DNA of 64,000 bases from Clostridiales bacterium (lineage in GTDB: Bacteria; Bacillota; Clostridia; Saccharofermentanales; Saccharofermentanaceae), in the NCBI GenBank assembly GCA_017478485.1, contig JAFVDI010000031.1, positions 124,001-188,000 on the forward strand, given 5' to 3'. A program made the position numbers and the translations under genes. The notes under the pieces are model-generated. The model saw only the letters and a program-made list of their open reading frames with translations, was not told the DNA's origin and searched no databases. The stretch's first letter is position 1; each line of letters opens with the position of its first letter. Below are positions 51,210-60,514 of the stretch, piece after piece.

Positions 51210-54200
51210 GCTCAGGTATACAGTATTGCCATATAGCTCTGTTTGACGGTGATGACAGCAGTAACGTCCTTACTTTCGAGATGCCTTATGATCTGTATTA
51301 CTTCGAAGATTTTGAGTCATATCCTCTCAATAAATACATTTCCGGCGGTGCGCTTTCTCCGATCAGTCAGGTCCATAACGGTACAGGCAATTCAGATCAG
51401 AAAGTAACGAAGAGCATTACAAGCGGAAAGATGCTGAGTTTGAGCAGTTCGAGCGGCTGGGCATCTGACCAGATAGTTGATCTTAGCGGATTGTTACCGT
51501 CAACCGGTAGATACGTTTTTGAAGGAGACGTTGCAGCGACGAGATCATCGACTGAAACAAGCGATTGGCTTCTCAGGTTTTCCTTTACTAACAGATCATA
51601 TTCAAATGAAGCGGGTATCCTCTTCCAGAATAGAGGTTTCGTAGATGCCGATAGTGAATCTGTCATGATCAAAGAAGGTTTCACGAAAGACACGTGGTAC
51701 CATATCAAGATCGAAGTCTTCCCGGGAATCGGCAAGTACTGTGTTTACATTAACGGCGAGAAGTCCCGTAGCTTTGATCTGCCTTCAGGAGCTGTATGTT
51801 TGGGAATTACAGCAGGACACGGATATACAGCATATTACGACAATCTGGACTTTTATGCCGATCCGGATTATGCACCGGAGATTAAGACCTGGGCTGATCT
51901 CCAGACGGCACTGAATCTGGGCGGAACTGTCAAGCTTACGCAGGATATCACCGCGGGCACAGGCGATGGACCTCTTGTAGTTACCGGTACCGTTAAATTG
52001 GATCTTAACGGATATGTTATCGACAGGAATCTTAAGACTGCAACTTCAAACGGCGGAGTTATCTTCGTTGATGACAACGGCAACCTTACGATAAATGACA
52101 GCAGACCTGATGCAACGCATTCACCGGCCATCAAGTATAAAGATCTGACAACCGGCAATGATGTGGTCGTTAAGGGAGGAATCATCACGGGAGGCTATGC
52201 CCAAGGGTATGCCGGCGGAATACGTTTCTATTATTCCTCCGGTACTATGAACGGCGGCACTATTGTCGGCAACAAAGCTACGAATGACAACGATTTTGAA
52301 AATGCCGGCGGCGTTCTGCTGTATTGTTCGGATTTCACCATTAACGGCGGAACTATATGCGGTAACGAAGCGGTATTCAACGGTGGTAAAACTAATAATA
52401 TCGCAGCCGGAGTTTCGATTACTAACTTACAGGGTCGTCCCTGCAATCTGAATGTTAACAGCGGAACTATTACCTCAAATTATACGAACACCACGGAAGC
52501 TTGCTGTGTTGGCGGTATATATAATCATGCAAGTAGTATCAGTGTTTCCGGGAAAGCATATATATACGGAAATATGAAGAACGGAAAAGATAACAATGTA
52601 TGTGCAGAGAATAACTATAACGACTTATACAGTGCACGTGTAGTCCGCTTATCGGGCAAGCTGACCGATGGAGCCCGTATAGGCGTTACCACATGGAGGA
52701 TCCCGCCTTATTGGTATGGTCCTGATACTTTTACATACGGATTCAGCACGCATAATCCGGGAGAGAATCCTTCCAAGTATTTCAGTCTTGATGATGAAAC
52801 GGCGATAATGGTTTATGACGATGCGACCGAAGCCAAAGTAGCTTTGAAGTTTACGCTGACCATTACGACAGACGGAAACGGAACAGTAACTCTTGATCCG
52901 GCCGATACTGACATTTACTATGGTCTCTATCCGACTCTTTCGGTCACACCAAAAACAGGGTATGTGTTCAAGGAATGGCAGGTGATTTCCGGCAAGGCAA
53001 CGATCGATAAGGATAACAAGATCTTTGTGGATGCTGAAGATCCGAACAATCCTGTTACCGATATTCAGATCAAGGCTGTTTTTGAGCGGAAGAAGCACAA
53101 CGTTACATTCGTTGACGGAGCGAAAACGCTGAGTACTGTTGCCGTAGTTGACGGCGAAAAGGTCACTAGGCCTTCTGATCCCGTGAAGGATGGCTTCAGG
53201 TTCCTCGGCTGGTATTCAGATCCTGAATTTGATCACCCGTTTGTTTTTGATACGGCAATCGGTAAAGAAACTACGATCTATGCAAGCTTTGTTCAGGAGT
53301 TCACGGTAAAGGTAACGAACGGAACTGCCGGCATGGATAAGGCAATTGCAGGCGAGACGGTTACGGTCAAAGCGGACGCCGCACCTTCAGGATATGTTTT
53401 CGACAAATGGACCAATGTTACGGCAACCGTTTCGTTTGCTGATGCAACAGCGACAGAGACGTCATTTGATATGCCGGCAGGGAATGTTGAAGTAAAGGCA
53501 ACATACAAGATCGTTTCCGGAAACTGCGGTGAAAGTGGCGATAATGTGACTTGGAAGATCGATTACACGACAGGCACGCTGACCATTTCCGGTACGGGCA
53601 ACATGAACAACTGGGCAGATACAGATTCAGTTCCGTGGTATCCGGTCAAAGAGAGCATAAAGTCAGTAGTGATCTCTGATGGAGTAACTTCAATTGGTGA
53701 CAGCGCTTTTAACGGATATTCCGGAATTACAGGTATCACGATACCCGGTACAGTAACTTCGATTGGTAATTTGGCATTTTCAGGATGCACAAGCCTTGCA
53801 GAAGTATCCTATGCCGGTACTAGAGAACAATGGAACAACATCAGTTTAGGTTCAGGTAACGATTCTTTGGCAAATGCCACCATGCAGTTTGCTAAATCTG
53901 ATAATACGTTGTCAGTCAGGGGCAAGACGGCAAAGGTAAAGTACTCGAAGCTGAGGAGAAAGAAGCAGACATTGACTGTTGGCAAGGTAATTACTTTCAC
54001 CAACAGGGGACAGGGGACTCTGACATATGTCAAGGTTTCCGGCAGTAAGAAGATCTCTATCAGCAAGACTACCGGAAAGGTCACGATCAAAAAGAAAGGT
54101 CTTAAGAAGAGAAAGACCTACAGCGTCAAGGTCAGAGTCATGGCTTCAGGTAATGAGAACTACAAAGCATCTTCCTGGAAGACCATAACTTTCAAGATCA

Positions 54201-54211
54201 AGGTTAAGTAA
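51206..54211 (+). CDS. Continuation of the large surface protein after a frameshift
   Basis: Encodes the C-terminal two-thirds. Order: end of a beta domain (about 1-28), a LamG-like domain with YYFEDFESYP (about 30-220), a right-handed beta-helix-like stretch (about 225-450, with NGGTIVGNKA and NGGTICGNEA), Listeria-Bacteroides-type repeats (about 550-770; FLGWYSDPEFDHPF), a short LRR block (about 780-890), and a C-terminal lysine-rich domain (about 893-1001; VRGKTAKVKYSKLRRKKQ ... KTGKVTIKKKGLKK). The latter is shared with the protein at 61277. The ATG at 51206 has no ribosome site and overlaps the previous frame's stop, so this half is not a separate gene. Confidence 0.75.
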   Translation: MSSGIQYCHIALFDGDDSSNVLTFEMPYDLYYFEDFESYPLNKYISGGALSPISQVHNGTGNSDQKVTKSITSGKMLSLSSSSGWASDQIVDLSGLLPSTGRYVFEGDVAATRSSTETSDWLLRFSFTNRSYSNEAGILFQNRGFVDADSESVMIKEGFTKDTWYHIKIEVFPGIGKYCVYINGEKSRSFDLPSGAVCLGITAGHGYTAYYDNLDFYADPDYAPEIKTWADLQTALNLGGTVKLTQDITAGTGDGPLVVTGTVKLDLNGYVIDRNLKTATSNGGVIFVDDNGNLTINDSRPDATHSPAIKYKDLTTGNDVVVKGGIITGGYAQGYAGGIRFYYSSGTMNGGTIVGNKATNDNDFENAGGVLLYCSDFTINGGTICGNEAVFNGGKTNNIAAGVSITNLQGRPCNLNVNSGTITSNYTNTTEACCVGGIYNHASSISVSGKAYIYGNMKNGKDNNVCAENNYNDLYSARVVRLSGKLTDGARIGVTTWRIPPYWYGPDTFTYGFSTHNPGENPSKYFSLDDETAIMVYDDATEAKVALKFTLTITTDGNGTVTLDPADTDIYYGLYPTLSVTPKTGYVFKEWQVISGKATIDKDNKIFVDAEDPNNPVTDIQIKAVFERKKHNVTFVDGAKTLSTVAVVDGEKVTRPSDPVKDGFRFLGWYSDPEFDHPFVFDTAIGKETTIYASFVQEFTVKVTNGTAGMDKAIAGETVTVKADAAPSGYVFDKWTNVTATVSFADATATETSFDMPAGNVEVKATYKIVSGNCGESGDNVTWKIDYTTGTLTISGTGNMNNWADTDSVPWYPVKESIKSVVISDGVTSIGDSAFNGYSGITGITIPGTVTSIGNLAFSGCTSLAEVSYAGTREQWNNISLGSGNDSLANATMQFAKSDNTLSVRGKTAKVKYSKLRRKKQTLTVGKVITFTNRGQGTLTYVKVSGSKKISISKTTGKVTIKKKGLKKRKTYSVKVRVMASGNENYKASSWKTITFKIKVK

Positions 54212-54239
54212 TTGATCTCACGCTTTAATCGCTTTATCA

Positions 54240-54263
54240 CGGGGCTGCAGTTAAGCGGCCCCG
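54240..54263 (+). terminator. Terminator after the large surface protein
   Basis: CGGGGCTGC pairs with GCGGCCCCG (9 bp, one G-U) around AGTTAA, followed by TTATTAT, a weak tail. Confidence 0.75.
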
Positions 54264-54304
54264 TTATTATGCACGCTGATATGTGCCCGCTGTTCTATGC
54301 ACGC

Positions 54305-54424
54305 CAGTAGCTGAAAGGGTATCTGTTTTGGCGGGTTTGGATACCTTTTCGGTTACTGACGGGCAAAAAGGGGCCTCAGTAGCTGAAAGGGTATCTGTTT
54401 TGGCGGGTTTGGATACCTTTTCGG
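54305..54424. repeat. Two identical 48-base hairpin repeats upstream of feoAB
   Basis: Identical 48-base copies at 54305-54352 and 54377-54424 (72-base period). Each holds an 11-bp dyad, GAAAGGGTATC against GATACCTTTTC (one G-U), around a 16-base loop containing TGGCGGG. No terminator tail follows. They lie in the 314-base gap between the surface protein and feoAB. Other than these, the terminator and the feo promoter, nothing is seen in the gap. They may be regulatory or a small palindromic repeat family. Confidence 0.9.
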
Positions 54425-54490
54425 GTACCGGAATAAAAAACAACGAAAACACTTTTTGTCGGTCTTTATCAGTTCTTCTGTTTATTATTT

Positions 54491-54499
54491 TGTTATAAT
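54491..54499 (+). promoter_or_regulatory. Extended -10 promoter of feoAB
   Basis: TGTTATAAT at 54491-54499, an exact TGnTATAAT, 26 bases before the ATG. No clear -35 and no recognisable Fur or DtxR/IdeR operator by eye. Confidence 0.65.
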
Positions 54500-54525
54500 G
54501 ATTGGCAAATAAAAAGAGGGCAGTT

Positions 54526-56892
54526 ATGACACTTAAAGATTTGACACCCGGCATGTCGGCCGTTATAGAAAAAGTCGGAGGGGAAGGCGCTTTAAGGCAG
54601 CATTTCCTTGACATGGGCGTTATCCCGGGCGAAGAGATCACACTCATCAAATTCGCGCCGATGGGCGATCCGATGGAACTCATGATCCACGGGTATGAGC
54701 TTACTTTGAGGCTCGAGGATGCCGCACAGATCGAAATATCGGACGTGCATAAGAAAGAGCAGAAAGCCCCGGCGCCTCAGGCAAAAAAAGAATCGAAATC
54801 CAAGGAACATCAGCACCCGAGGATCGGTGAGGTCTATGCGGGACATGATTACGCTGAAGAGCATTCGGCGGGACCCGTCAACACGGGGAAACTTGTTTTC
54901 GCGCTCGTCGGAAACCAGAACTGCGGAAAGACGACGCTCTTCAACCAGCTGACCGGAGCTAACCAGCATGTCGGCAATTTCCCGGGTGTTACGGTTGAGC
55001 GCAAGAGCGGTGCCATAAGGAATCACGCAAATACGGAAGTCGTGGATCTTCCCGGCATATATTCGCTGTCTCCATACACAAGCGAGGAGATCGTTTCGAG
55101 ACAGTTTATCCTCGAGGAAAAGCCTACTGCGATAATCAACATAATCGATGCGACGAACATAGAGCGCAACCTGTATCTGACGCTTCAACTCATGGGTTTG
55201 GGCATCCCGATGGTACTTGCCGTCAACATGATGGATGAGCTCCGAGGAAACGGCGGTTCCGTCAGGATCAACGAAATGGAGGAACTCCTTCAGATCCCGG
55301 TCGTTCCGATCTCCGCTGCGAAGAACGAAGGTATCGACGAGCTCGTACACCACGCGATCCATGTCGCTGCATATAATGAGAAGCCCGGCAGGGTGGATTT
55401 CTGCGACAGCAGCGCGGGCGGCGGTGCCGTTCACAGGGCGATCCACGGCGTAATGCATCTTATCGAGGATCACTGCGAGAGGTCTGATATTCCCGTAAGG
55501 TTTGCGGCGAGCAAGCTCATAGAAGGCGACCCGCTCGTCGAAAAGGCTTTGGACCTTGATGACAACGAGCTTGATATGCTCGGACACATTGTTGACCAGA
55601 TGGAGAAGGAAAGAGGCCTTGACCGTGCCGCGGCCATTGCTGACATGCGTTTCGGCTTCATCAGCAAGTTCTGCGAAGAGACCGTGGTCAAGCCGCATGA
55701 GAGTAAGGAACACGAGCGTTCCAGAAAGATAGACAGGATACTCACCGGCAGGTTTACGGCTATTCCGCTGTTCATAGTTATCATGGGAAGCGTGTTCCTT
55801 CTTACGTTCAATGTCATCGGATCCTTCCTGCAGGACCTTCTCGAAAACGGTATAGGATATGTTACTGACAAGCTCGACGGGATCCTTACAGCGGCAAACG
55901 TTTCCGCGCCCGTTCATTCGCTCGTTATAGATGCGATATTCAACGGCGTAGGAACCGTCGTATCCTTTGTTCCGATCATCGTTGTAATGTTCTTCTTTCT
56001 GTCGATACTTGAAGACAGCGGCTACATGGCGCGCGTCGCATTCGTCATGGATAAGCTCCTGCGTAAGATCGGTCTGTCGGGCCGAAGCATCGTTCCGCTC
56101 CTTATCGGCTTCGGATGCTCGGTCCCCGCTGCGATGTCCACAAGGACGCTTCCTTCAACGAGAGACCGCCGCATGACGACGCTACTGATACCGTTCATGA
56201 GCTGCTCTGCGAAGACTCCGATCTATGCGTTCATTTGCGCGGCATTCTTCCCGAAGTATGCGGGACTCGTTATGACCGGTCTTTATTTCCTCGGAATAGC
56301 GATAGCCATTCTCGTGGCATTCGTATCAAAGAATACGGTCTTTAAGGGCGAAGCCGTTCCTTTCGTAATGGAACTTCCCAACTACAGGATGCCCGGGATA
56401 AAGAATGTTGCAAGGCTGATGTGGGACAAGGCAAAAGACTTCCTTTCCAGGGCCTTTACTGTCATCTTCATCGGAACGATCATCGTGTGGTTCCTTAAGA
56501 CTTTTGATTTCAGGTTCAACATGGTAACTGATTCCGGTGAGAGCATCCTTGCGTGCATCGCGGGTGTATTGGCCCCTGTTTTCGCGCCTGTGGGGCTTGG
56601 CGACTGGAGGATAGTTACTTCTCTCATTGCGGGATTCCTTGCGAAGGAAAGCATCGTATCGATGCTCTCCGTGCTCTACGGCAGCATCGAAAACCTGACC
56701 GCAGCTCTATCGATGGTTGATGCTTTTGCGCTCCTGGTATTCTGCCTGCTCTACACTCCGTGCGTTGCGGCTGTTGCTGCAGTTAAGCGTGAACGCGGAT
56801 GGAAATTCGCACTCGCAACGGTGGTCTTCCAGTGCGTTATTGCCTGGCTTGCGGCGTTCCTGATCCATCTGATAGGCATGCTCTTTATCTGA
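54526..56892 (+). CDS. feoB: FeoA-FeoB fusion ferrous iron transporter
   Basis: 788 residues. FeoA-like SH3 domain (about 1-75; LTPGMSAVIEKVGGEGALRQ), a charged linker, then the FeoB G-domain: G1 GNQNCGKTTLFNQ, G2 GVTVERKSG, G3 DLPGIYSLSP, G4 NMMDE, and G5 ISAAKNEG. A helical GDI-like domain is followed by the membrane channel with two Gate motifs and about ten TM helices. It imports Fe(II) under anaerobic conditions. Start ATG 54526, with AGAGGG six bases upstream (an in-frame TTG at 54502 would overlap the promoter). The fusion removes the need for a separate feoA. Followed by the GDPD gene in 15 bases. Confidence 0.95.
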   Translation: MTLKDLTPGMSAVIEKVGGEGALRQHFLDMGVIPGEEITLIKFAPMGDPMELMIHGYELTLRLEDAAQIEISDVHKKEQKAPAPQAKKESKSKEHQHPRIGEVYAGHDYAEEHSAGPVNTGKLVFALVGNQNCGKTTLFNQLTGANQHVGNFPGVTVERKSGAIRNHANTEVVDLPGIYSLSPYTSEEIVSRQFILEEKPTAIINIIDATNIERNLYLTLQLMGLGIPMVLAVNMMDELRGNGGSVRINEMEELLQIPVVPISAAKNEGIDELVHHAIHVAAYNEKPGRVDFCDSSAGGGAVHRAIHGVMHLIEDHCERSDIPVRFAASKLIEGDPLVEKALDLDDNELDMLGHIVDQMEKERGLDRAAAIADMRFGFISKFCEETVVKPHESKEHERSRKIDRILTGRFTAIPLFIVIMGSVFLLTFNVIGSFLQDLLENGIGYVTDKLDGILTAANVSAPVHSLVIDAIFNGVGTVVSFVPIIVVMFFFLSILEDSGYMARVAFVMDKLLRKIGLSGRSIVPLLIGFGCSVPAAMSTRTLPSTRDRRMTTLLIPFMSCSAKTPIYAFICAAFFPKYAGLVMTGLYFLGIAIAILVAFVSKNTVFKGEAVPFVMELPNYRMPGIKNVARLMWDKAKDFLSRAFTVIFIGTIIVWFLKTFDFRFNMVTDSGESILACIAGVLAPVFAPVGLGDWRIVTSLIAGFLAKESIVSMLSVLYGSIENLTAALSMVDAFALLVFCLLYTPCVAAVAAVKRERGWKFALATVVFQCVIAWLAAFLIHLIGMLFI

Positions 56893-56907
56893 GAACGGGG
56901 ATCTTAA

Positions 56908-58851
56908 ATGCCGAAGACGGATAAGAAAACTGAAGAAACGGAGTTTACGGGATTTCTTGCGAAGATCCCTAATCTGGCGCGTTATGCGATCCTCGGCAGG
57001 AACAAGGCGGTTCATTTTTTCACAGGATTCGGTCAATTTCTTAAGGAAGTATTGAGCCTGTTCAAGCGTGATTACATTGAAGGAACGATATTCATCCTTT
57101 TCTGCACGATCTTTACGGCGGTCTTTACGTCCGTGCTAAAAGGGATACTCATCCGCGCGATGATGAAAGTAAATGGCGTTACATACATTGCGCCGATCAA
57201 TCTCAGGCAGGTTTTGCTTAATCCGGTATCGATCATAATGATGATAATTTTCGCGGTCATCGTAACACTCATGTCGCTGTTCGAGATCGCGGGACTCCTT
57301 CACACTTTCTCGGTCGGAAGAACGGGCAGGGAGACCAATCTCACATGTATGTTCAAAGCGGGCTTCAGAGCCTGCAAAAAGGCGCTTCATCCCAGAAACT
57401 GGCTTCTTATATTTTTCATCCTGATACTGTTCCCTCTGACGAAGCTCCTGCCGCTGTCGAGTTCTACGTTTAAACTGATCGTTCCCGGCTTCATCAGCCA
57501 GACGATCGATTACACGAGCGGTCTGAATGTTTTATATAACATCGTTTATTTCGCGCTCGTTGTCTTCCTGACGGTATACATATTCTCGATAAACAGTTTT
57601 GTGCTTCAGAAAGAGTCGCTCTTTAAGAGCTGCAGGAGATCGAGAAAGCTCGAAAAGGGCCACTTTTTCGAGACGCTGTTCTCAATGCTCCTGCTGACTG
57701 TAATACTTAATTTCGTGATCAATTCCGTATCTTCGATAGTCGTCATGAATTTCAAGGAATTCATGTCATGGCTCAAGGGCAACACGAGCATCATCGACAA
57801 AACGGAGACCGTCGGAACCAATACATACGTGCTCAGGCAGATCCTGAAGAGCCTCATCTCGCCGGCTATCAATAATGCTGCGCTGACGGTCCTTTTCTAC
57901 CGTTATGTCAGCGAAAAGAGCGAGCTCTACACTTTGTCCGCTGATTTCATAAAGGTCAAGGAGTATTCGTTTAAGCGTTCGGCGCTGACGGTCGCGGGCG
58001 TTATCGCTGTTTCGCTGGCGATCCTCGGCGTTTTCACTATCAGATACTCATATATCTTCGAAGAAGTGCAAAGGCCTCTGGTATGCGCGCACAGGGGAGA
58101 TAACGTAAACGCTCCTGAGAACACGATGCCCGCATTCGAGCTTGCCGCGAGCGAAAACCTTCCATGGATAGAACTCGATGTCCACCAGACTTCTGACGGC
58201 GTGATCATATGCAATCACGATTCAACGCTCAAGAGAGTAACGGGAATTAATTATGCGATCCATGACCGTACTTTTGCAGAGCTTTCGAGCTGTGAATTCG
58301 GCAAATGGATGCCGGGCGGATATAAGCATGTCGTGGTTCCGAAGCTTGAAGAGGTCCTGAAATTCTCGAAAGAAAACAATTTGAATGTACAGGTTGAGCT
58401 TAAAGGACATCCGCTCGATAAAAACTTCGAAGAGAATGTTCTCAAGGTCATCAACGAAACAGGCATGCATGACAACGTCATGATCATCGCTCAGGATGCC
58501 AGAAGGCTTCAGCGCATCATGGAACTCGATCCCACGATCACAAAGGGATACTGCATGGCTGTTGCAATAGGTGATCTGAACGATATTCCTTATACAGACA
58601 ATATCACGATCGAGGAGTCTTATGTCACTCCCGAACTGGTACGCAAAATGCATGAGAAGGGCGTAAAGGTCTTCTGCTGGACGGTCGATAAGGACGATAC
58701 TGTTCAGTATCTCGTAAGCTGCGGTGTTGACGTCATAGGTACTGACAACCCGCTCCTCGTAACTGCGGCACTTGATAAAGCGGATTATTCCGGCGGCATT
58801 TCGAGGGCATTTCATATCGTCATGCACATGATCGCGAAGATGGATAAATAA
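56908..58851 (+). CDS. Membrane-bound glycerophosphodiester phosphodiesterase
   Basis: 647 residues. The N-terminal half is a polytopic membrane region (about eight helices, residues 50-385; a YhfK/GlpQ-associated domain). The C-terminal half is a GDPD TIM-barrel with VCAHRGDNVNAPENTMPAF (catalytic His-Arg and Glu near 395-405), IELDVHQTSDGVIICNHD (metal-binding Glu/Asp and His near 421-438) and VEL near 496. It hydrolyses glycerophosphodiesters to glycerol-3-phosphate and an alcohol, releasing material from teichoic-acid turnover or phospholipids. It follows feoAB by 15 bases and precedes the sigma-factor gene by 4, so all may be in one transcript. Confidence 0.92.
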   Translation: MPKTDKKTEETEFTGFLAKIPNLARYAILGRNKAVHFFTGFGQFLKEVLSLFKRDYIEGTIFILFCTIFTAVFTSVLKGILIRAMMKVNGVTYIAPINLRQVLLNPVSIIMMIIFAVIVTLMSLFEIAGLLHTFSVGRTGRETNLTCMFKAGFRACKKALHPRNWLLIFFILILFPLTKLLPLSSSTFKLIVPGFISQTIDYTSGLNVLYNIVYFALVVFLTVYIFSINSFVLQKESLFKSCRRSRKLEKGHFFETLFSMLLLTVILNFVINSVSSIVVMNFKEFMSWLKGNTSIIDKTETVGTNTYVLRQILKSLISPAINNAALTVLFYRYVSEKSELYTLSADFIKVKEYSFKRSALTVAGVIAVSLAILGVFTIRYSYIFEEVQRPLVCAHRGDNVNAPENTMPAFELAASENLPWIELDVHQTSDGVIICNHDSTLKRVTGINYAIHDRTFAELSSCEFGKWMPGGYKHVVVPKLEEVLKFSKENNLNVQVELKGHPLDKNFEENVLKVINETGMHDNVMIIAQDARRLQRIMELDPTITKGYCMAVAIGDLNDIPYTDNITIEESYVTPELVRKMHEKGVKVFCWTVDKDDTVQYLVSCGVDVIGTDNPLLVTAALDKADYSGGISRAFHIVMHMIAKMDK

Positions 58852-58855
58852 GGTT

Positions 58856-59416
58856 ATGGACGAAAAAGACGAAATAATCTATCTGCGCTATATTGAAAAG
58901 GAAGAAGACAAGGATCTTGAGACGCTTCTTGCAAGACACAGGGACGGGCTTTTCATTTTCCTCATGGGATTCGTTAAGAACGAGGAGGATGCAGAGGATC
59001 TCCTGATGGATACTTTTGCAAAACTTGCTGTAGATAAACCGTACTTTGATCCTGAACGCACAGGGAGTTTCAAGAGCTGGCTCTATGCGATAGGGCGAAA
59101 TAACGCGCTGATGCATTTGAGGAAACACAAATATCAGGCGGTCCCGTTGGATGAGGATATAGTCTCGGAGGAAGAGACGCCTGAATCCGAACTTTTGAAA
59201 AGCGAGAGGAACCGGAAGCTCTATCAGGCTTTAAGGACACTGAAACCGGAATACCGGCAGGCGCTTTCGCTGCTGTATCTTGAAGGCCTGACTCATGATG
59301 AGATAGCGACATCGATGGGGATGAGAAAGAAACAGATATATCATCTTGTTGACAGGGGAAGGGAATCACTTAAGAAAGTTTTGGAAAGGATGGGGATCAG
59401 CGATGCGCAGTATTGA
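58856..59416 (+). CDS. ECF-type RNA polymerase sigma factor
   Basis: 186 residues. Region 2 (about 20-80; LFIFLMGFVKNEEDAEDLLMDTF, then SWLYAIGRNNALMHLRKHK) and region 4 (about 120-180; LRTLKPEYRQALSLLYLEGLTH, then DEIATSMGMRKKQIYHLVDRG) are clear, with no region 3 or 1.1. Such factors respond to envelope signals and are usually held by an anti-sigma factor encoded next to them. The next gene encodes a small two-TM protein, and a PrsW-like protease lies two genes on. It overlaps the next gene by 14 bases. Confidence 0.9.
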   Translation: MDEKDEIIYLRYIEKEEDKDLETLLARHRDGLFIFLMGFVKNEEDAEDLLMDTFAKLAVDKPYFDPERTGSFKSWLYAIGRNNALMHLRKHKYQAVPLDEDIVSEEETPESELLKSERNRKLYQALRTLKPEYRQALSLLYLEGLTHDEIATSMGMRKKQIYHLVDRGRESLKKVLERMGISDAQY

Positions 59417-59726
59417 AGACCAGATGAATGAGATCAGGCGCCGTAAGGATATCTATAACCAGGCAAAGAGCCTGCGCAATAAAACGATCGGTGAATGCAC
59501 GGTCGGCATTGTCTGCCTCGCACTTATGATCTCCGGAGCGGTAATCCTGCCCGGGCTCGACTTTTCAGGCGATCATGCGCAGATAGTGCAGTACGGCAGC
59601 GCAATAAAGTCACTGCCCGTCATAGGATACATTCTTATTGCGATACTTGCCTTTATCATGGGAGTCGCAATGACCATGGCATGCATACATTGGAAAGAAC
59701 ATAAGAAAAAAGAGCAGGAGATCTGA
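59403..59726 (+). CDS. Small two-TM membrane protein, candidate anti-sigma factor
   Basis: 107 residues. A charged N-terminal cytoplasmic part (MRSIEDQMNEIRRRKDIYNQ), TM1 (about 33-53), a short external loop (about 54-72), TM2 (about 74-96) and a basic tail. It lacks the zinc anti-sigma H-CxxC motif. ATG at 59403 overlaps the sigma gene by 14 bases. A paralog of the same length, at 62902, shares the pattern M-SIE-QM-EI-RRK--Y and the spacing of the helices. Position next to an ECF sigma factor and a PrsW-like protease makes it a candidate anti-sigma factor, but there is no direct evidence. Confidence 0.7.
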   Translation: MRSIEDQMNEIRRRKDIYNQAKSLRNKTIGECTVGIVCLALMISGAVILPGLDFSGDHAQIVQYGSAIKSLPVIGYILIAILAFIMGVAMTMACIHWKEHKKKEQEI

Positions 59727-59728
59727 AT

Positions 59729-60514
59729 TTGGAACTTTTTTCCTTTATATCATACATAGTTCAGATGGCGGTGCTCGCCGTATTCATGTTCCTGTCGATC
59801 CGTTTGCTCCTGAAGCATACGGGTTCATTGACTGCCGTTTTTCTCTCTTTCATTTTCTCATTGTGGTTTTTGGCAGACATTTACTGGCTGGTCTACGATA
59901 TCCTGAGACCGGATGTCCGCATGCCCTTTGCCGCCAATGAGATCGGAGAAGCGGGAATGCTCCTCATGATCGCCGCATTGATCAATTCCGCTGTCCCGAA
60001 CGGAAGCCGCGCGGCAATAAAAGAGCTTGTCTGCACAGTGATCTTCGCAGTCTTTAATGTCGTTCTGTGGATAGCATGGTCAGGAGAATGGATCCAGGAC
60101 ATCATTACCGGTTTGGTTTTGTTGTGGCTGTTATCTTCAGCAGTCTGCTCACTTAAAGTGGTACATGCTCTCACGAAAGCGGAATGGATATCCTTCGGCA
60201 TTTACTGCGCGGTTCTCCTCGCCGGTCAGGGCCTTACATTCCTTTTTGAGGATCCTGTCAAAACGCGTATCGACATTGGATGTTATGTCCTTATCTCTCT
60301 CGGCATCCTGTACTGGCTTGTAAAACTTTTCATGTCATATAAACGGGATCATTCCGCAAAGAAACTGATGGCGCTCGCCGTAACGAATCTGGCCTGGATC
60401 ATAGTGTCTCTTTTCATGAGTTCGGGAGTGATATACACCGTATACTATAATATCGAGACTCTCAGTGTTGCTCTGATGTATATTGCAGCTGAAAAGGTGG
60501 TGAAAGAGTCATGA
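59729..60514 (+). CDS. Polytopic membrane protein of unknown function
   Basis: 261 residues, about seven TM helices spread evenly; almost no soluble domain. TTG start with AGGAG about 12 bases upstream; it overlaps the next gene by 4 bases. I see no catalytic motif. The layout recalls 7-TM sensor domains, so it may sense the envelope state and feed the cassette of sigma factor, small two-TM protein and PrsW-like protease around it. Confidence 0.75.
   Translation: MELFSFISYIVQMAVLAVFMFLSIRLLLKHTGSLTAVFLSFIFSLWFLADIYWLVYDILRPDVRMPFAANEIGEAGMLLMIAALINSAVPNGSRAAIKELVCTVIFAVFNVVLWIAWSGEWIQDIITGLVLLWLLSSAVCSLKVVHALTKAEWISFGIYCAVLLAGQGLTFLFEDPVKTRIDIGCYVLISLGILYWLVKLFMSYKRDHSAKKLMALAVTNLAWIIVSLFMSSGVIYTVYYNIETLSVALMYIAAEKVVKES

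Noticed and set aside
48603-54211. Treating the two halves of the large surface protein as two genes
   Set aside because: The second half starts mid-domain, has no ribosome site, and joins in frame if one G is restored; the frames are listed separately only because the sequence as given interrupts them.
54267-54498. Short frames across the 48-base hairpin repeats
   Set aside because: Repeated VSKPAKTDTLSAT-like peptide arises from the duplicated hairpin DNA and reaches into feoA; no ribosome site.
54425-54525. Fur or DtxR operator upstream of feoAB
   Set aside because: No GATAATGATAATCATTATC-like or TTAGGTTAG-like sequence visible by eye.
54592-55917. 441-codon frame on the minus strand inside feoAB
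   Set aside because: Antisense to a conserved, fully explained gene; its codons mirror feoB and no ribosome site or family match is seen.
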